Shown piece by piece: positions 35,942-44,170 of a stretch of DNA of 64,000 nt. The notes beneath the pieces were generated by a model. The model saw only the letters and a list, made by a program, of their open reading frames with translations, was not told where the DNA came from and did not search any database. How positions within the stretch are numbered: the first letter of the stretch is position 1; each line of letters opens with the position of its first letter. Source of the stretch: Bradyrhizobium arachidis (GTDB taxonomy: Bacteria; Pseudomonadota; Alphaproteobacteria; Rhizobiales; Xanthobacteraceae); NCBI RefSeq assembly GCF_024758505.1, contig NZ_CP077970.1, positions 4,402,001-4,466,000 on the forward strand, in the 5' to 3' direction. Made by a program: the position numbers and the translations under genes.

Positions 35942-36084
35942 CGTAGGGTGGATTAGCCCGCGGCTGCGCGAAGCGCAGTCCGCTGGCGTAATCCACCATT
36001 CTCTCGTCGCGTCGCGCTCCAAGATGGTGGGTTACGCCGAGCGGATTGCGCTTCGTGCAATCCGCGGGGCTAACCCAGCCTACG
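35942..36084. repeat. Dispersed palindromic repeat (GTAGGGTGGATTAG type), copy 2
   Basis: Opens CGTAGGGTGGATTAGCCCGC and closes with the near reverse complement ending TAACCCAGCCTACG. Inner partners GTAATCCACC and GGTGGGTTAC make a second stem. It is longer than copy 1 at 32694 because of extra GC-rich sequence in both arms. The remaining intergenic sequence, 35683-35910, has no gene. Confidence 0.75.
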
Positions 36085-36088
36085 GTCC

Positions 36089-36589
36089 CTACGAATTCCG
36101 CGATATCTTCTCGAACTTCTTGATCAACCGCTCCCGCTTCAGCCGCGACAGCTTGTGGATCCAGAACAGGCCGTTGAGCTGATCGATCTCGTGCTGGTGG
36201 CAGACGGCGCGCAAGCCGTCCGACTCCTCATTGTGCATGTTGCCGTCGACATCCTGATAGCTGATCCGCACGCGCGCGTGCCGCTCCACCTCGTCATTGA
36301 CGCCAGGCATCGAGACGCTGCCTTCCCGGTGCATGATCATCTCGTCCGACAGCCATTCGATCTCCGGATTGACATAGGTCCGCGCCCCGTCCTTGTCGCC
36401 GAGGTCGAGCACCACGACCCGCAGGGGAACGCCGATATGCGGCGCGGTGACCCCGATCCCCGGCGCGGCATGCATCGTCTCCAGCAGGTCCTGCGCGAGT
36501 TCCTGCAGTGTGGCGTCGAACACGGTCACCGGCCGGGCAGGGATGGCGAGCCGGCGGTCGGGATAGCGGACGATCGTGCGGATGGTCAT
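36089..36589 (-). CDS. Peptide-deformylase-like protein with altered motifs
   Basis: 166 residues with the overall deformylase layout. Motif 1 is GIGVTAPHIG where active enzymes have GxGLAAxQ, motif 2 is EGSVSMPG in place of EGCLS, so the metal-binding cysteine is serine, and motif 3 is HEIDQ, keeping both histidines and the glutamate of HExxD. Deformylases remove the formyl group from new proteins; this one may be inactive or act on something else. It follows the MAPEG gene by 17 bases on the same strand, so they are probably co-transcribed. Confidence 0.85.
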   Translation of the reverse strand: MTIRTIVRYPDRRLAIPARPVTVFDATLQELAQDLLETMHAAPGIGVTAPHIGVPLRVVVLDLGDKDGARTYVNPEIEWLSDEMIMHREGSVSMPGVNDEVERHARVRISYQDVDGNMHNEESDGLRAVCHQHEIDQLNGLFWIHKLSRLKRERLIKKFEKISRNS

Positions 36590-36606
36590 GCTCGGATTCG
36601 TTCACT

Positions 36607-37011
36607 TCAATGAGTTACGAAGGGCGCTGCCAAAACGGCGAGCATGCCAAAGCTGGCGATGTTCCAGAACAGGGAGCGGACGAGCGGTACGCCGGATATG
36701 TAAAGCGCCGAGTAGCCGATGCGCCCGCCAAGATAGGCGATCGATCCCCAATAGGTCAGCCCATTGTGAATGCCTGCGACGTGAGCGATCAGGATCGCGG
36801 CGACAAAGAACGGAAACGTCTCCATGTAGTTGCGGAAATTTCGGTTGATGCGGCCGGGAATGGGCTTGAGCGGCGGCATCTCGACGTCGCGCGGGCTCGC
36901 GGCCCATCTGAGGCCGTACTGCACGTTGGCGGCTTGCGCGGCGGCGACAAGCTGAAAGAAGCCCCAGACGATGGTGGCTGCCAGCATCGAAAGTTCGAAG
37001 TCGATCCCCAT
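36607..37011 (-). CDS. MAPEG-family membrane protein
   Basis: 134 residues with four membrane helices. The MAPEG pattern is visible in GRINRNFRNYMETFPFFVAAIL (about residues 52-73) and AYLGGRIGYSALYISGVPLVRSLFW. Eukaryotic relatives are glutathione-dependent enzymes; bacterial members are mostly uncharacterised. The start at 37011 follows AGGGACACAGG. It heads a likely operon with the deformylase-like gene. Confidence 0.85.
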   Translation of the reverse strand: MGIDFELSMLAATIVWGFFQLVAAAQAANVQYGLRWAASPRDVEMPPLKPIPGRINRNFRNYMETFPFFVAAILIAHVAGIHNGLTYWGSIAYLGGRIGYSALYISGVPLVRSLFWNIASFGMLAVLAAPFVTH

Positions 37012-37172
37012 CCTGTGTCCCTTCGAATTGAGGTGCGGCCAGCCCGTCACAAGGTCAACCTGCTTGCCCCGTCAGTCCGATCAAATCTCAGCGCGCGGCA
37101 AATTGCGACATCAAATGATCGGGTGCAGGGCGCAGCGTGCGCGTGCATCAAGTCCTCGACAAAGGAACTCTC

Positions 37173-37928
37173 ATGAAGATCGTCGTCATAGGCGGCACCG
37201 GCCTGATCGGCTCGAAAGTGGTCGCCATTTTGCGTCAGACAGGCCACGAGGTCGTCGCCGCCTCGCTGAGGAGCGGCGTCAACGTCATCACCGGCGAGGG
37301 GGTGAAGGAGGCCATGGCCGGCGCGGACGTCGTGATCGACCTCGCCAATTCACCGTCGTTCGAGGACAAGGCCGTACTGGAGTTTTTCCAGACCGCCGGC
37401 CGCAACATCTTTGCTGCGGAAGCCACAACCGGCATCCGGCACCATGTCGCGCTCTCCATCGTCGGGGCCGGGCGGACGCCCGAGAACGGCTATTTCCGCG
37501 CAAAAGTCGCCCAGGAGAAGCTGATAGAGGCCTCCGGCATTCCCTACACCATCGTGCGCGCGACCCAGTTCATGGAATTTCTCGGCGCGATTGCGGGGTC
37601 GGCCACGCAGGGCAACATTGTCAGGATGTCGCCCGGTCCGTTCCAGCCGATCGCGGCGGAGGACGTCGCCGCCATCGTCGCCGACGTCGCGCTCCAGGCG
37701 CCGCGCAACGGCATGATTGACATCGCAGGCCCCGACCGCGCGCCGTTCGACGAGATCGTCGCCCGCTACCTGAAGGCGATCGGCGATCCCCGCACTGTCG
37801 TGGGCGATCCCGACGCGCTGTATTTCGGCGGCCGGGTCGAGGAGCACTCGCTGGTGCCAATCGGCGAAGCGCGCCTCGGCCGCATCGGGCTCGACGCATG
37901 GCTCAGCCGGGCGCGGACACAGGCCTGA
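37173..37928 (+). CDS. NAD(P)-binding, NmrA/SDR-like protein
   Basis: 251 residues of the atypical extended SDR type. The dinucleotide motif GGTGLIG is at residues 7-13, and HHVALSIVGAG and YFRAKVAQEKLIEASGIPYTIVRATQFMEFL are the usual core. Such proteins bind NAD(P)H and may act as reductases or redox sensors. The start at 37173 follows AAGGAA; a GTG 12 codons upstream is less likely. It is divergent from the MAPEG/deformylase pair. Confidence 0.88.
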   Translation: MKIVVIGGTGLIGSKVVAILRQTGHEVVAASLRSGVNVITGEGVKEAMAGADVVIDLANSPSFEDKAVLEFFQTAGRNIFAAEATTGIRHHVALSIVGAGRTPENGYFRAKVAQEKLIEASGIPYTIVRATQFMEFLGAIAGSATQGNIVRMSPGPFQPIAAEDVAAIVADVALQAPRNGMIDIAGPDRAPFDEIVARYLKAIGDPRTVVGDPDALYFGGRVEEHSLVPIGEARLGRIGLDAWLSRARTQA

Positions 37929-38318
37929 GGTCTGAAGCCTGACGGCATCAATCCCCTGAAGCATCAAGAGCTTCGTGCCGTTGGGCAAATCGCTGGCAAA
38001 CCATCCCAGCCCACCAGAGTGACGGTCGTACGTCGTCACGAAGGCGGGTTGGGAAGCGGTGGACGCCGGCTGCCGTCGGCTACTGTGCATGGGGTTGTTT
38101 CGATGCTTTTGGTGCAGGGGTCGCAAGCTGAGGCCGGGCCCGGCATCATCGTCGCCAAAAATTTCGCTTTACGCGAAACACGGAATATCGTATGGATATG
38201 CCATAGGGGGCCGCGGAGAGCGGCTTCCAAAAATTCCTGTTTCTTCGCCCATGCTGATGTCGGTTGCGGCAGTTCCCGTTCGTCTTCCACCCAGACAGAC
38301 CTGCACGGGAGACCAGGA
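37929..38318. other. Intergenic region upstream of an MFS gene
   Basis: 390 bases with open frames on both strands but no recognisable product. A small hairpin (TTTCGC, five bases, GCGAAA) at 38161-38177 lies about 140 bases before the MFS start and could be a regulator site. Confidence 0.4.
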
Positions 38319-39539
38319 ATGAACCCTTCAACCTATCGCTGGGTGATCGTCGCCGCCGGCGGCTTGCTCGGCTGTGTCGCCATCGGCGGCATGTTTTCGC
38401 TGCCGGTGTTCTTGCAGCCGATCGCAAAGGACACGGGCTGGTCGGTGACCGGCATCTCCAGCGCGATGACCATCGGGTTTCTGGCGATGGCCTTCACCAG
38501 CATGGCCTGGGGCACGCTGACCGACCGGTTCGGACCACTGCCGGTGGTGCTGACAGGATCGACGGTGCTGAGCCTGAGCCTGTTCCTCGCAAGCCACGCC
38601 ACCTCGCTGATCGCGTTCCAGTTCGTCTTTGGCCTACTGGTCGGCGCCTCCTGCGCCGCGATTTTTGCGCCGATGATGGCGACCGTCACCGGCTGGTTCG
38701 ACACCCATCGCGGCCTTGCGGTCTCGCTGGTGTCGGCCGGCATGGGCATGGCGCCGATGACGATGGCGCCGTTCGCGGCCTGGCTCGTCTCAGGCCATGA
38801 CTGGCGGACCTCGATGCAGATCGTGGCGCTGGTGGTCGGCGCCATCATGATCCCGGTCTCGCTGCTGGTGCGCCGCGCGCCCGCGCTTGCCGCCGCAGCT
38901 GCCGCGCCGGTCACGGGTGGCGCGCCGCAAGCGGAGATGTCGGTCGGGGAGGCGCTGCGCTCGCCGCAATTCTTCATTCTGCTTGCAACCAACTTCTTCT
39001 GCTGCGCCACCCATTCGGGTCCGATCATCCACACCGTCAGCTATGCCGTGAGCTGCGGCATCCCGCTGATCGCGGCGGTCACGATCTACAGCGTCGAGGG
39101 CTTTGCCGGCCTGTTCGGCCGCATCGGCTTCGGCCTGCTCGGCGACCGCTTTGGCGCCAAGCGCGTGCTGGTCACGGGTCTCCTGCTGCAGGCCTTCGGC
39201 GCGCTCTCCTACGTCTTCGCCCGTGAGCTCGTGATGTTCTATTCGGTCGCGGCCGTGTTCGGCTTCATCTATGCCGGCACCATGCCGCTCTATGCCGTGC
39301 TCGTGCGCGAAAACTTCCCGCTGAAGATGATGGGCACCGTGATCGGCGGCACGGCGATGGCCGGCAGCCTCGGCATGGCGACGGGACCGCTCGCCGGCGG
39401 CCTGATCTACGACGCGTTCTCGAGCTATGCCTGGCTCTATATCGGCTCATGGGCGATGGGCCTTGGCGCGTTCCTGATGGCGATGACGTTCAGGCCGTTT
39501 GCAAGGCCGCAAGCTCAGCCTGCGGCGGTGACGGCGTGA
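38319..39539 (+). CDS. MFS transporter
   Basis: 406 residues with twelve membrane helices in two halves. MFS motif A is weakly visible after helix 2 (WGTLTDRFGPLPVVL) and again after helix 8 (GLLGDRFGAKRVL). The overall sequence resembles the monocarboxylate/oxalate-formate-like MFS group. It probably moves a small organic acid, but the substrate cannot be read from sequence. The start at 38319 follows GGGAGACCAGGA; the open frame 100 codons upstream is not family-like. Confidence 0.88.
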   Translation: MNPSTYRWVIVAAGGLLGCVAIGGMFSLPVFLQPIAKDTGWSVTGISSAMTIGFLAMAFTSMAWGTLTDRFGPLPVVLTGSTVLSLSLFLASHATSLIAFQFVFGLLVGASCAAIFAPMMATVTGWFDTHRGLAVSLVSAGMGMAPMTMAPFAAWLVSGHDWRTSMQIVALVVGAIMIPVSLLVRRAPALAAAAAAPVTGGAPQAEMSVGEALRSPQFFILLATNFFCCATHSGPIIHTVSYAVSCGIPLIAAVTIYSVEGFAGLFGRIGFGLLGDRFGAKRVLVTGLLLQAFGALSYVFARELVMFYSVAAVFGFIYAGTMPLYAVLVRENFPLKMMGTVIGGTAMAGSLGMATGPLAGGLIYDAFSSYAWLYIGSWAMGLGAFLMAMTFRPFARPQAQPAAVTA

Positions 39540-39549
39540 CCAATCTCCA

Positions 39550-39652
39550 CGTCATTCCGGGCCGCGCGCGAGCGCGAACCCCAATGCGCAATTGCGCATT
39601 GTGGAATCTCGAGATTCCGGGTTCAGCCCTCACGGGCTGCCCCGGAATGACG
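39550..39652. repeat. Dispersed palindromic repeat (GTCATTCCGGG type)
   Basis: Begins CGTCATTCCGGG and ends CCCCGGAATGACG, near-perfect reverse complements, with inner GAATCTCGAGATTC and GCGCAATTGCGC palindromes. It fills most of the gap between two convergent genes. I recall this type as widespread in Bradyrhizobium. Confidence 0.75.
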
Positions 39653-39658
39653 TTGGAT

Positions 39659-40531
39659 CTAAACCCGCTTCTCGAAAAACAGATCCGGATAGGGATCGTC
39701 GTTGAATCGCGCGATCTCGGTCCAGCCGGTGCTGCGGTAGAGCTGGCCGGCCTCGGGCAGCGCGCTGTTGGTGTCGAGCCGCAGCACCGTGATGCCGAGT
39801 TCGCGCGCGGCGGTCTCGGCTGCGTCCATCAGGCGCCGGCCGAGGCCGAGCCCGCGCGCGGCCGGCGACACCCACAGACGCTTGATCTCGGCGATCTCGC
39901 CGCCGCTGCCCTTCAGCCCGACGCAGCCGATCGGCAGACCGTCCGACATCGCCACGATAAAAGTTCCGCGCGGGCGGACCATGTCCTTGGCATCGGGATC
40001 GCGCGACAGCTTGACGTCAAAACCCTGTTTGAAGCGGCGGGCGAGCTCGGCATAGTATTCGCCGAGGCAGTAGCGCGCCACGGGCTCGCGCGGATTCGTC
40101 TCGTTGAGTTCGGTGCGGCTGTTGCCGAGTGCGGACGCGATCATGTCCATCGCGGCCAGCAGCGCCTCGCGCTTCGCATGGCGGGCGAGCATGGCGTCGG
40201 CCTGCGCGTTGGAGATCGCCTCATACGCTTTGAACTCGCCGGCGCCCGCCCGCGTCAGTGTCGCCACGCGGCGGCGCGCGTCGTCGGCATGCGCCGTCGT
40301 TTCGATCATGCCTTCGTCTTCGAGGCTGCGCAGCAGGCGGCTCATCAGCCCGGAATCCAGGCCGAGATAGTCGCGGATCTCGGCGACGTCGGAACGCCCG
40401 TGCCCGATCGCATTGAGCACGCGCGCCGCACCAAGCGGGCGGCCGCGTCCGAGGAAGGAATGATCGAGCGCGCCGACCGCTGAGGTCACGGCACGGTTGA
40501 AGCGGCGGACGCGGGAGATCGGATCGAGCAT
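39659..40531 (-). CDS. MarR-type regulator fused to GNAT acetyltransferase
   Basis: 290 residues. Residues 1-140 form a MarR winged helix (RVLNAIGHGRSDVAEIRDYLGLDSGLMSRLLRSLEDEGMIE). Residues 150-290 form a GNAT domain, with the acetyl-CoA loop VSPAARGLGLGRRLMDAAE and RLDTNSALPEAGQLYRSTGW. Such fusions probably regulate and acetylate within one detoxification pathway; the acetyl acceptor is unknown. The start codon overlaps a perfect palindrome (40531-40552), pointing to autorepression. It is divergent from an MFS gene, the likely shared target. Confidence 0.9.
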   Translation of the reverse strand: MLDPISRVRRFNRAVTSAVGALDHSFLGRGRPLGAARVLNAIGHGRSDVAEIRDYLGLDSGLMSRLLRSLEDEGMIETTAHADDARRRVATLTRAGAGEFKAYEAISNAQADAMLARHAKREALLAAMDMIASALGNSRTELNETNPREPVARYCLGEYYAELARRFKQGFDVKLSRDPDAKDMVRPRGTFIVAMSDGLPIGCVGLKGSGGEIAEIKRLWVSPAARGLGLGRRLMDAAETAARELGITVLRLDTNSALPEAGQLYRSTGWTEIARFNDDPYPDLFFEKRV

Positions 40532-40552
40532 TATCTGACTTTAGTCAGATAA
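40531..40552. promoter_or_regulatory. Palindromic operator at the MarR-GNAT start codon
   Basis: TTATCTGAC, four bases, GTCAGATAA: perfect 9-base arms. The first base of the left arm is the A of the minus-strand ATG, so a bound dimer would block the start of this gene and possibly the divergent MFS promoter. Confidence 0.7.
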
Positions 40553-40678
40553 ATGCTTCTGTCAATCGCAGGGGATCTGGGGTGCGGCGTTCCGGTCTCG
40601 ACGTCTTCAAACAATTGCCCGAGAGACGACTTAACCCCACATGCTCGCAATACCCGCCTCTCGGAGTTCCCTTTGAAA

Positions 40679-41815
40679 ATGCTGTCCGCCGATCGTCCGG
40701 CCACCCGGCTCGCGACGCGCCTGTCGTTTCTCGTCGCTGGTTTTGGCATGGCCTGCTGGGCACCGCTGGTGCCATTTGCGAAAGAGCGGCTGGCGGTCGA
40801 TGACGGTGTGCTCGGCTTGCTGCTGCTCTGCCTCGGCATCGGCTCCGTCGCGGCGATGCTGCTGACGGGCGTGCTGAGCGCACGCTATGGCAGCAAGCCC
40901 ATCATCATCGCGGGCGGGTTGGCGCTCGCCGTCATGTTGCCGTTTCTGACCATCGCCAGCACGCCTGTTACGCTCGGCGTGACGCTGCTCGCCTTCGGCG
41001 CGGCGCTCGGCACGATCGACGTCGCCATGAACATCCATGCCGTCGAGGTCGAGCGCGCGGCGCCGCGGCCGCTGATGTCGGGCTTCCATGCGCATTTCAG
41101 CATCGGCGGGTTCATCGGTTCGGCCGCGATGACCGCGCTTCTATCGCTGCACCTCGACGCGCTCGCGAGCAGCCTCATCTGCGCCGCGCTAATGGTGATC
41201 GCGATGGTGATCGCCTGGCCGCGCCTGCTGCGCGCCGCGCAGGCGCATGAGGGGCCACTGTTCGTGCTGCCGCACGGCATCGTGCTGCTGCTCGCAGCGC
41301 TCGCCGCCATCACGTTTCTTGTCGAGGGCGCTTTGCTCGACTGGGGCGCGCTCCTCATCGTCGGCGCGGGTCTCGTGAAAGACGCGCAAGGCGGCATCGG
41401 CTACATGCTGTTCTCGATCGCCATGACGGTCGGCCGTCTCGGTGGCGACGCCTTCACCGCGCGCGTCGGCGATCGCGCGACGCTGGTCTCGGGAAGCCTG
41501 CTGGCGATCGCGGGCTTTGTGATGCTGCTGCTTGCGCCGGTCGCCGCGTTTGCCATGGCCGGCTTCGTGCTCATCGGCCTCGGCGCATCGAACCTCGTGC
41601 CGGTCCTGTTCCGCCGGGCCGGCACGCAAACCGTGATGCCCACCGGCCTTGCGGTCGCCTCGATTACGACAGCTGGTTATGCGGGCGTCCTGCTGGGGCC
41701 TGCCGGCATCGGCTTCGTCGCCAAGATCGCTGGGCTCGCGTCCGCATTCGCCATGCTGGCCGCGCTCATGGCCGCGGTCACCTTGTCCGCGCACGTCGTG
41801 ACCAGGAAGGCCTGA
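40679..41815 (+). CDS. MFS transporter (YbjJ-like)
   Basis: 378 residues with about twelve membrane helices, of the MFS group that includes E. coli YbjJ (FVAGFGMACWAPLVPFAKERL near the start, GSVAAMLLTGVLSARYGSKP as motif A, IDVAMNIHAVEVER in the middle). Probably an exporter; the substrate is unknown. The start at 40679 follows GGAG at ten bases. Divergence from the MarR-GNAT gene suggests regulation by it. Confidence 0.87.
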   Translation: MLSADRPATRLATRLSFLVAGFGMACWAPLVPFAKERLAVDDGVLGLLLLCLGIGSVAAMLLTGVLSARYGSKPIIIAGGLALAVMLPFLTIASTPVTLGVTLLAFGAALGTIDVAMNIHAVEVERAAPRPLMSGFHAHFSIGGFIGSAAMTALLSLHLDALASSLICAALMVIAMVIAWPRLLRAAQAHEGPLFVLPHGIVLLLAALAAITFLVEGALLDWGALLIVGAGLVKDAQGGIGYMLFSIAMTVGRLGGDAFTARVGDRATLVSGSLLAIAGFVMLLLAPVAAFAMAGFVLIGLGASNLVPVLFRRAGTQTVMPTGLAVASITTAGYAGVLLGPAGIGFVAKIAGLASAFAMLAALMAAVTLSAHVVTRKA

Positions 41816-41820
41816 TGGAC

Positions 41821-42237
41821 TTACTGAGCCAAGGTCAGCAGCGGTTTGCTCTTGTCGACGATGTACGTCGCAAGCTCGCTTGCAGTGACACTGCCGGCGT
41901 TGCGCGCCGCATGCACCGTCCCGGCCGGGATGAAGAGCACGTCGCCGGCCTTCAGCGTCACGGGCGCCTTGCCGGCGACCGTATATTCCAGCGCGCCTTT
42001 GAGCACATAGATGATCTCTTCACCGGGATGGGAGTGATGGGGAAAGGCGACGCCCGGTTCGATGTCGACGCGGACCTGGACCGCCTCGCGCCCGGGGACG
42101 CTGAGGTCGTGCCGTTGCAGGTCGGTCCGCGTGATGCCCGTCGGCTGGGCCAGCGCAAGCCGTGGCGCCAGAACGCTGCCCGCAATCAGCGCGGCCGTTG
42201 CGATCGTCCGCATCGTCTTCGTCAGCATGGTACTCAT
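41821..42237 (-). CDS. Exported cupin protein
   Basis: 138 residues with a signal peptide (MSTMLTKTMRTIATAALIAGSVLAPRLALAQ, cleavage at about residue 31). The cupin motif is PHHSHPGEEIIYVLKGALEY, motif 2 is LKAGDVLFIPAGTVHAARN; the histidines and glutamate form a metal site in the periplasm. GAGGAAACCATC precedes the ATG. The function is unknown. It ends five bases beyond the convergent MFS gene. Confidence 0.85.
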   Translation of the reverse strand: MSTMLTKTMRTIATAALIAGSVLAPRLALAQPTGITRTDLQRHDLSVPGREAVQVRVDIEPGVAFPHHSHPGEEIIYVLKGALEYTVAGKAPVTLKAGDVLFIPAGTVHAARNAGSVTASELATYIVDKSKPLLTLAQ

Positions 42238-42309
42238 GATGGTTTCCTCATAGTCTGGATGTCTCGTCCGGGGCCGGGCCCGCCTGTCGGCAGGCCCGCA
42301 AAATCCCGT

Positions 42310-42711
42310 TCAGGCGAGCGTGGTGGTCACCTCGATGTTGCCGTGGACGGCCTTGGAGTAGGGGCAGATGCCGTGCGCGGCTTCGACCAGTTCCTCAGCG
42401 ACCGCGCGATCGACGCCCGGCAGGCTGACGTTCAGGCGCGCGCGCAGGAAGAACGCGCCACCGGCCTGGTTGAGGTCGATCTCGGTATCGACGGCCGGGT
42501 CGGTCGGCAGCTTGACCTTGCGCTGGGCGGCGGCGAGCTGGATCGCGCCGAGATAGCAGGCCGACCAGGCGGCGCCGAACAGGTTTTCAGCCGCCGGGTG
42601 CGGCTGTGGCAGCTTGACGTCGAGGAAGCCGTCGCTCGAGCGGGCGGCGCCGTTGCTGCCCGCGCTGACATGGGTTTTGCCGGTGAAGAGAACCTTTGCA
42701 GTCGCGCTCAT
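42310..42711 (-). CDS. ohr: Organic hydroperoxide resistance protein Ohr
   Basis: 133 residues of the Ohr subgroup of the OsmC fold. It reduces organic and fatty-acid hydroperoxides. The catalytic cysteine is C52 (GAAWSACYLGAIQLAA) and the resolving one C116 (AAHGICPYSKAV); NLFGAAWSACY is characteristic of Ohr. The start at 42711 follows AAAGGAGTTCGCC. It is divergent from ohrR, and one of two operator copies lies 25-47 bases upstream of its start. Confidence 0.95.
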   Translation of the reverse strand: MSATAKVLFTGKTHVSAGSNGAARSSDGFLDVKLPQPHPAAENLFGAAWSACYLGAIQLAAAQRKVKLPTDPAVDTEIDLNQAGGAFFLRARLNVSLPGVDRAVAEELVEAAHGICPYSKAVHGNIEVTTTLA

Positions 42712-42735
42712 GGCGAACTCCTTTTGCTGGGTCAT

Positions 42736-42758
42736 TTAGATCGCATCCGATCTAATCG
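42736..42758. promoter_or_regulatory. Probable OhrR operator, ohr side
   Basis: TTAGATCG, CATC, CGATCTAA is a perfect 8-base inverted repeat. The 19-base element ATCGCATCCGATCTAATCG (42740-42758) recurs almost exactly, inverted, at 42805-42823 next to ohrR. Confidence 0.75.
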
Positions 42759-42802
42759 AATACGCGTCGAAATAGTCCGCTGGGCGGGCCGGGTCAAGCT
42801 CT

Positions 42803-42823
42803 TCCGATTTAATCGGATGCGAT
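42803..42823. promoter_or_regulatory. Probable OhrR operator, ohrR side
   Basis: TCCGATT, T, AATCGGA is a perfect inverted repeat. On the minus strand the element reads ATCGCATCCGATTAAATCG, differing from the ohr-side copy at two positions. It is centred about 48 bases before the ohrR start. Confidence 0.75.
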
Positions 42824-42861
42824 ATATATAGCGCCGGAGATCACAAATTCCGGAGGTTCCC

Positions 42862-43338
42862 GTGACGCGCTCGCCTCAGCCCAAGGACCAGCTCAAGGGC
42901 CGAAAGCTGTCCAACTATCTGTGTTTTGCCATCTATTCGGCCAATCTGGCCTTCGGCCGGGCCTACAAGCCGATCCTCGACGCGGTGGGGCTGACCTACA
43001 CGCAGTACATCGCCCTGGTCGCGCTCGCCGAGGCCGATGAGCAGACCGTTAGCGAGCTCGGCGACAAGCTGTTTTTGGAATCCAACACGCTGACGCCGAT
43101 CCTGAAGAAGCTCGAGCAGATGGGATATCTCCGCCGGCAGCGCGACCCCGAGGACGAGCGCCAGGTGAGGGTGAGCCTGACGCCGGCCGGCCGCTGCCTG
43201 CTCGACAAGGATCTCGGCGCGCCGCTCGTCGAGGCGACTGGGCTCGGCGACGATTTTCCGGTGGTGCAGAAAACCGTCAGCAGGCTGCGCGACAATCTGC
43301 TGCGCGCGGGTGAGGCGCAGCCTGCGAAGAAGAAGTGA
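42862..43338 (+). CDS. ohrR: MarR-family peroxide sensor OhrR
   Basis: 158 residues. OhrR proteins repress ohr until organic hydroperoxide oxidises an N-terminal cysteine: here C21 in LSNYLCFAIYSANLAF, the standard position. The winged helix is QTVSELGDKLFLESNTLTPILKKLEQMGYLRRQRDPEDERQVRVSLT. GGAGGTTCCC precedes the GTG/ATG-region start. The divergent layout with ohr and the two shared operator elements make the assignment firm. Confidence 0.94.
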   Translation: MTRSPQPKDQLKGRKLSNYLCFAIYSANLAFGRAYKPILDAVGLTYTQYIALVALAEADEQTVSELGDKLFLESNTLTPILKKLEQMGYLRRQRDPEDERQVRVSLTPAGRCLLDKDLGAPLVEATGLGDDFPVVQKTVSRLRDNLLRAGEAQPAKKK

Positions 43339-43344
43339 CGACCG

Positions 43345-44013
43345 TTACAGCGGCAACGGTTTGCCGGCCCGCTCCTTGACGATGTAGTCGGCGTACCAGT
43401 CCGGCCAATTTTCGTCATGCTTGCCGCCGTTGCGCTTCTCGTGCTCGCCATGGGCGATGGACGCGCGGCGCATCGCAGCCGCCAGATCCCTCGACGAGGC
43501 GAACGCGGTCTCCTCCGCATCGATGCGTCCGGGCAGCCGCGTCGTGATCTCCTGGAGTAGCCAGCCATTGCCGTCGGGATCTCTGAACGAGGCGTAGGTG
43601 CGGTAGGTGCCACGCTCCGGATCCGGACCGCTGACGCGGCGGCTGCCGGAGAGGAAGGGCTCGTCCGTGCCGGTGTGTACGCTGCTGTCGGGATGGAAGA
43701 GCTCGCTCACCGCTACGCCGCGTGCGAGCAGATCGTCTCGCGCGGCCTTGATGTCGGATACGACCAGATACAGGCCCTGCGCCGAACCGGGGGCCGCCGC
43801 GGTCACGTTCTTGCCGAAGATAACGGACGCGGGCGAGCCGGGCGGGGTGAACTGGATCACGCGCCAGTCGTCGCTGGCGGCAAAATCGGCGTCGAGCCGC
43901 CAGCCGAGCTTGCTGTAGAACGATTTGGCCCGATCGACGTCGGACACGGGAATGACTGCGATCTCGAACTTGAAGTCGATGGCTGGTTTCTTGGTCTGGG
44001 TGGACGTGGTCAT
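43345..44013 (-). CDS. VOC-family protein with C-terminal extension
   Basis: 222 residues. The first 130 form a glyoxalase/VOC domain (FKFEIAVIPVSDVDRAKSFYSKLGWRLDADF; YASFRDPDGNGWLLQEITTRLPGR). The last 70 form a separate helical piece (LAAAMRRASIAHGEHEKR..ENWPDWYADYIVKERAGKPLPL) seen in some relatives as a small added domain. No reaction can be assigned. GGAGACAGCC precedes the ATG. Confidence 0.88.
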   Translation of the reverse strand: MTTSTQTKKPAIDFKFEIAVIPVSDVDRAKSFYSKLGWRLDADFAASDDWRVIQFTPPGSPASVIFGKNVTAAAPGSAQGLYLVVSDIKAARDDLLARGVAVSELFHPDSSVHTGTDEPFLSGSRRVSGPDPERGTYRTYASFRDPDGNGWLLQEITTRLPGRIDAEETAFASSRDLAAAMRRASIAHGEHEKRNGGKHDENWPDWYADYIVKERAGKPLPL

Positions 44014-44170
44014 GGCTGTCTCCTTGATGTCTGGGAGCGCGGCGCCACCAATGCGCCGCCGATCCGATGGGCGCAGAGTTAGATTGCTTCGCTCGGCAAG
44101 CGAATACGCGCCGTTCGGCAGACACTCTTCCGTACCGCGAGCGAATACGGGCGCCGGTTCCGGCAGCCAT

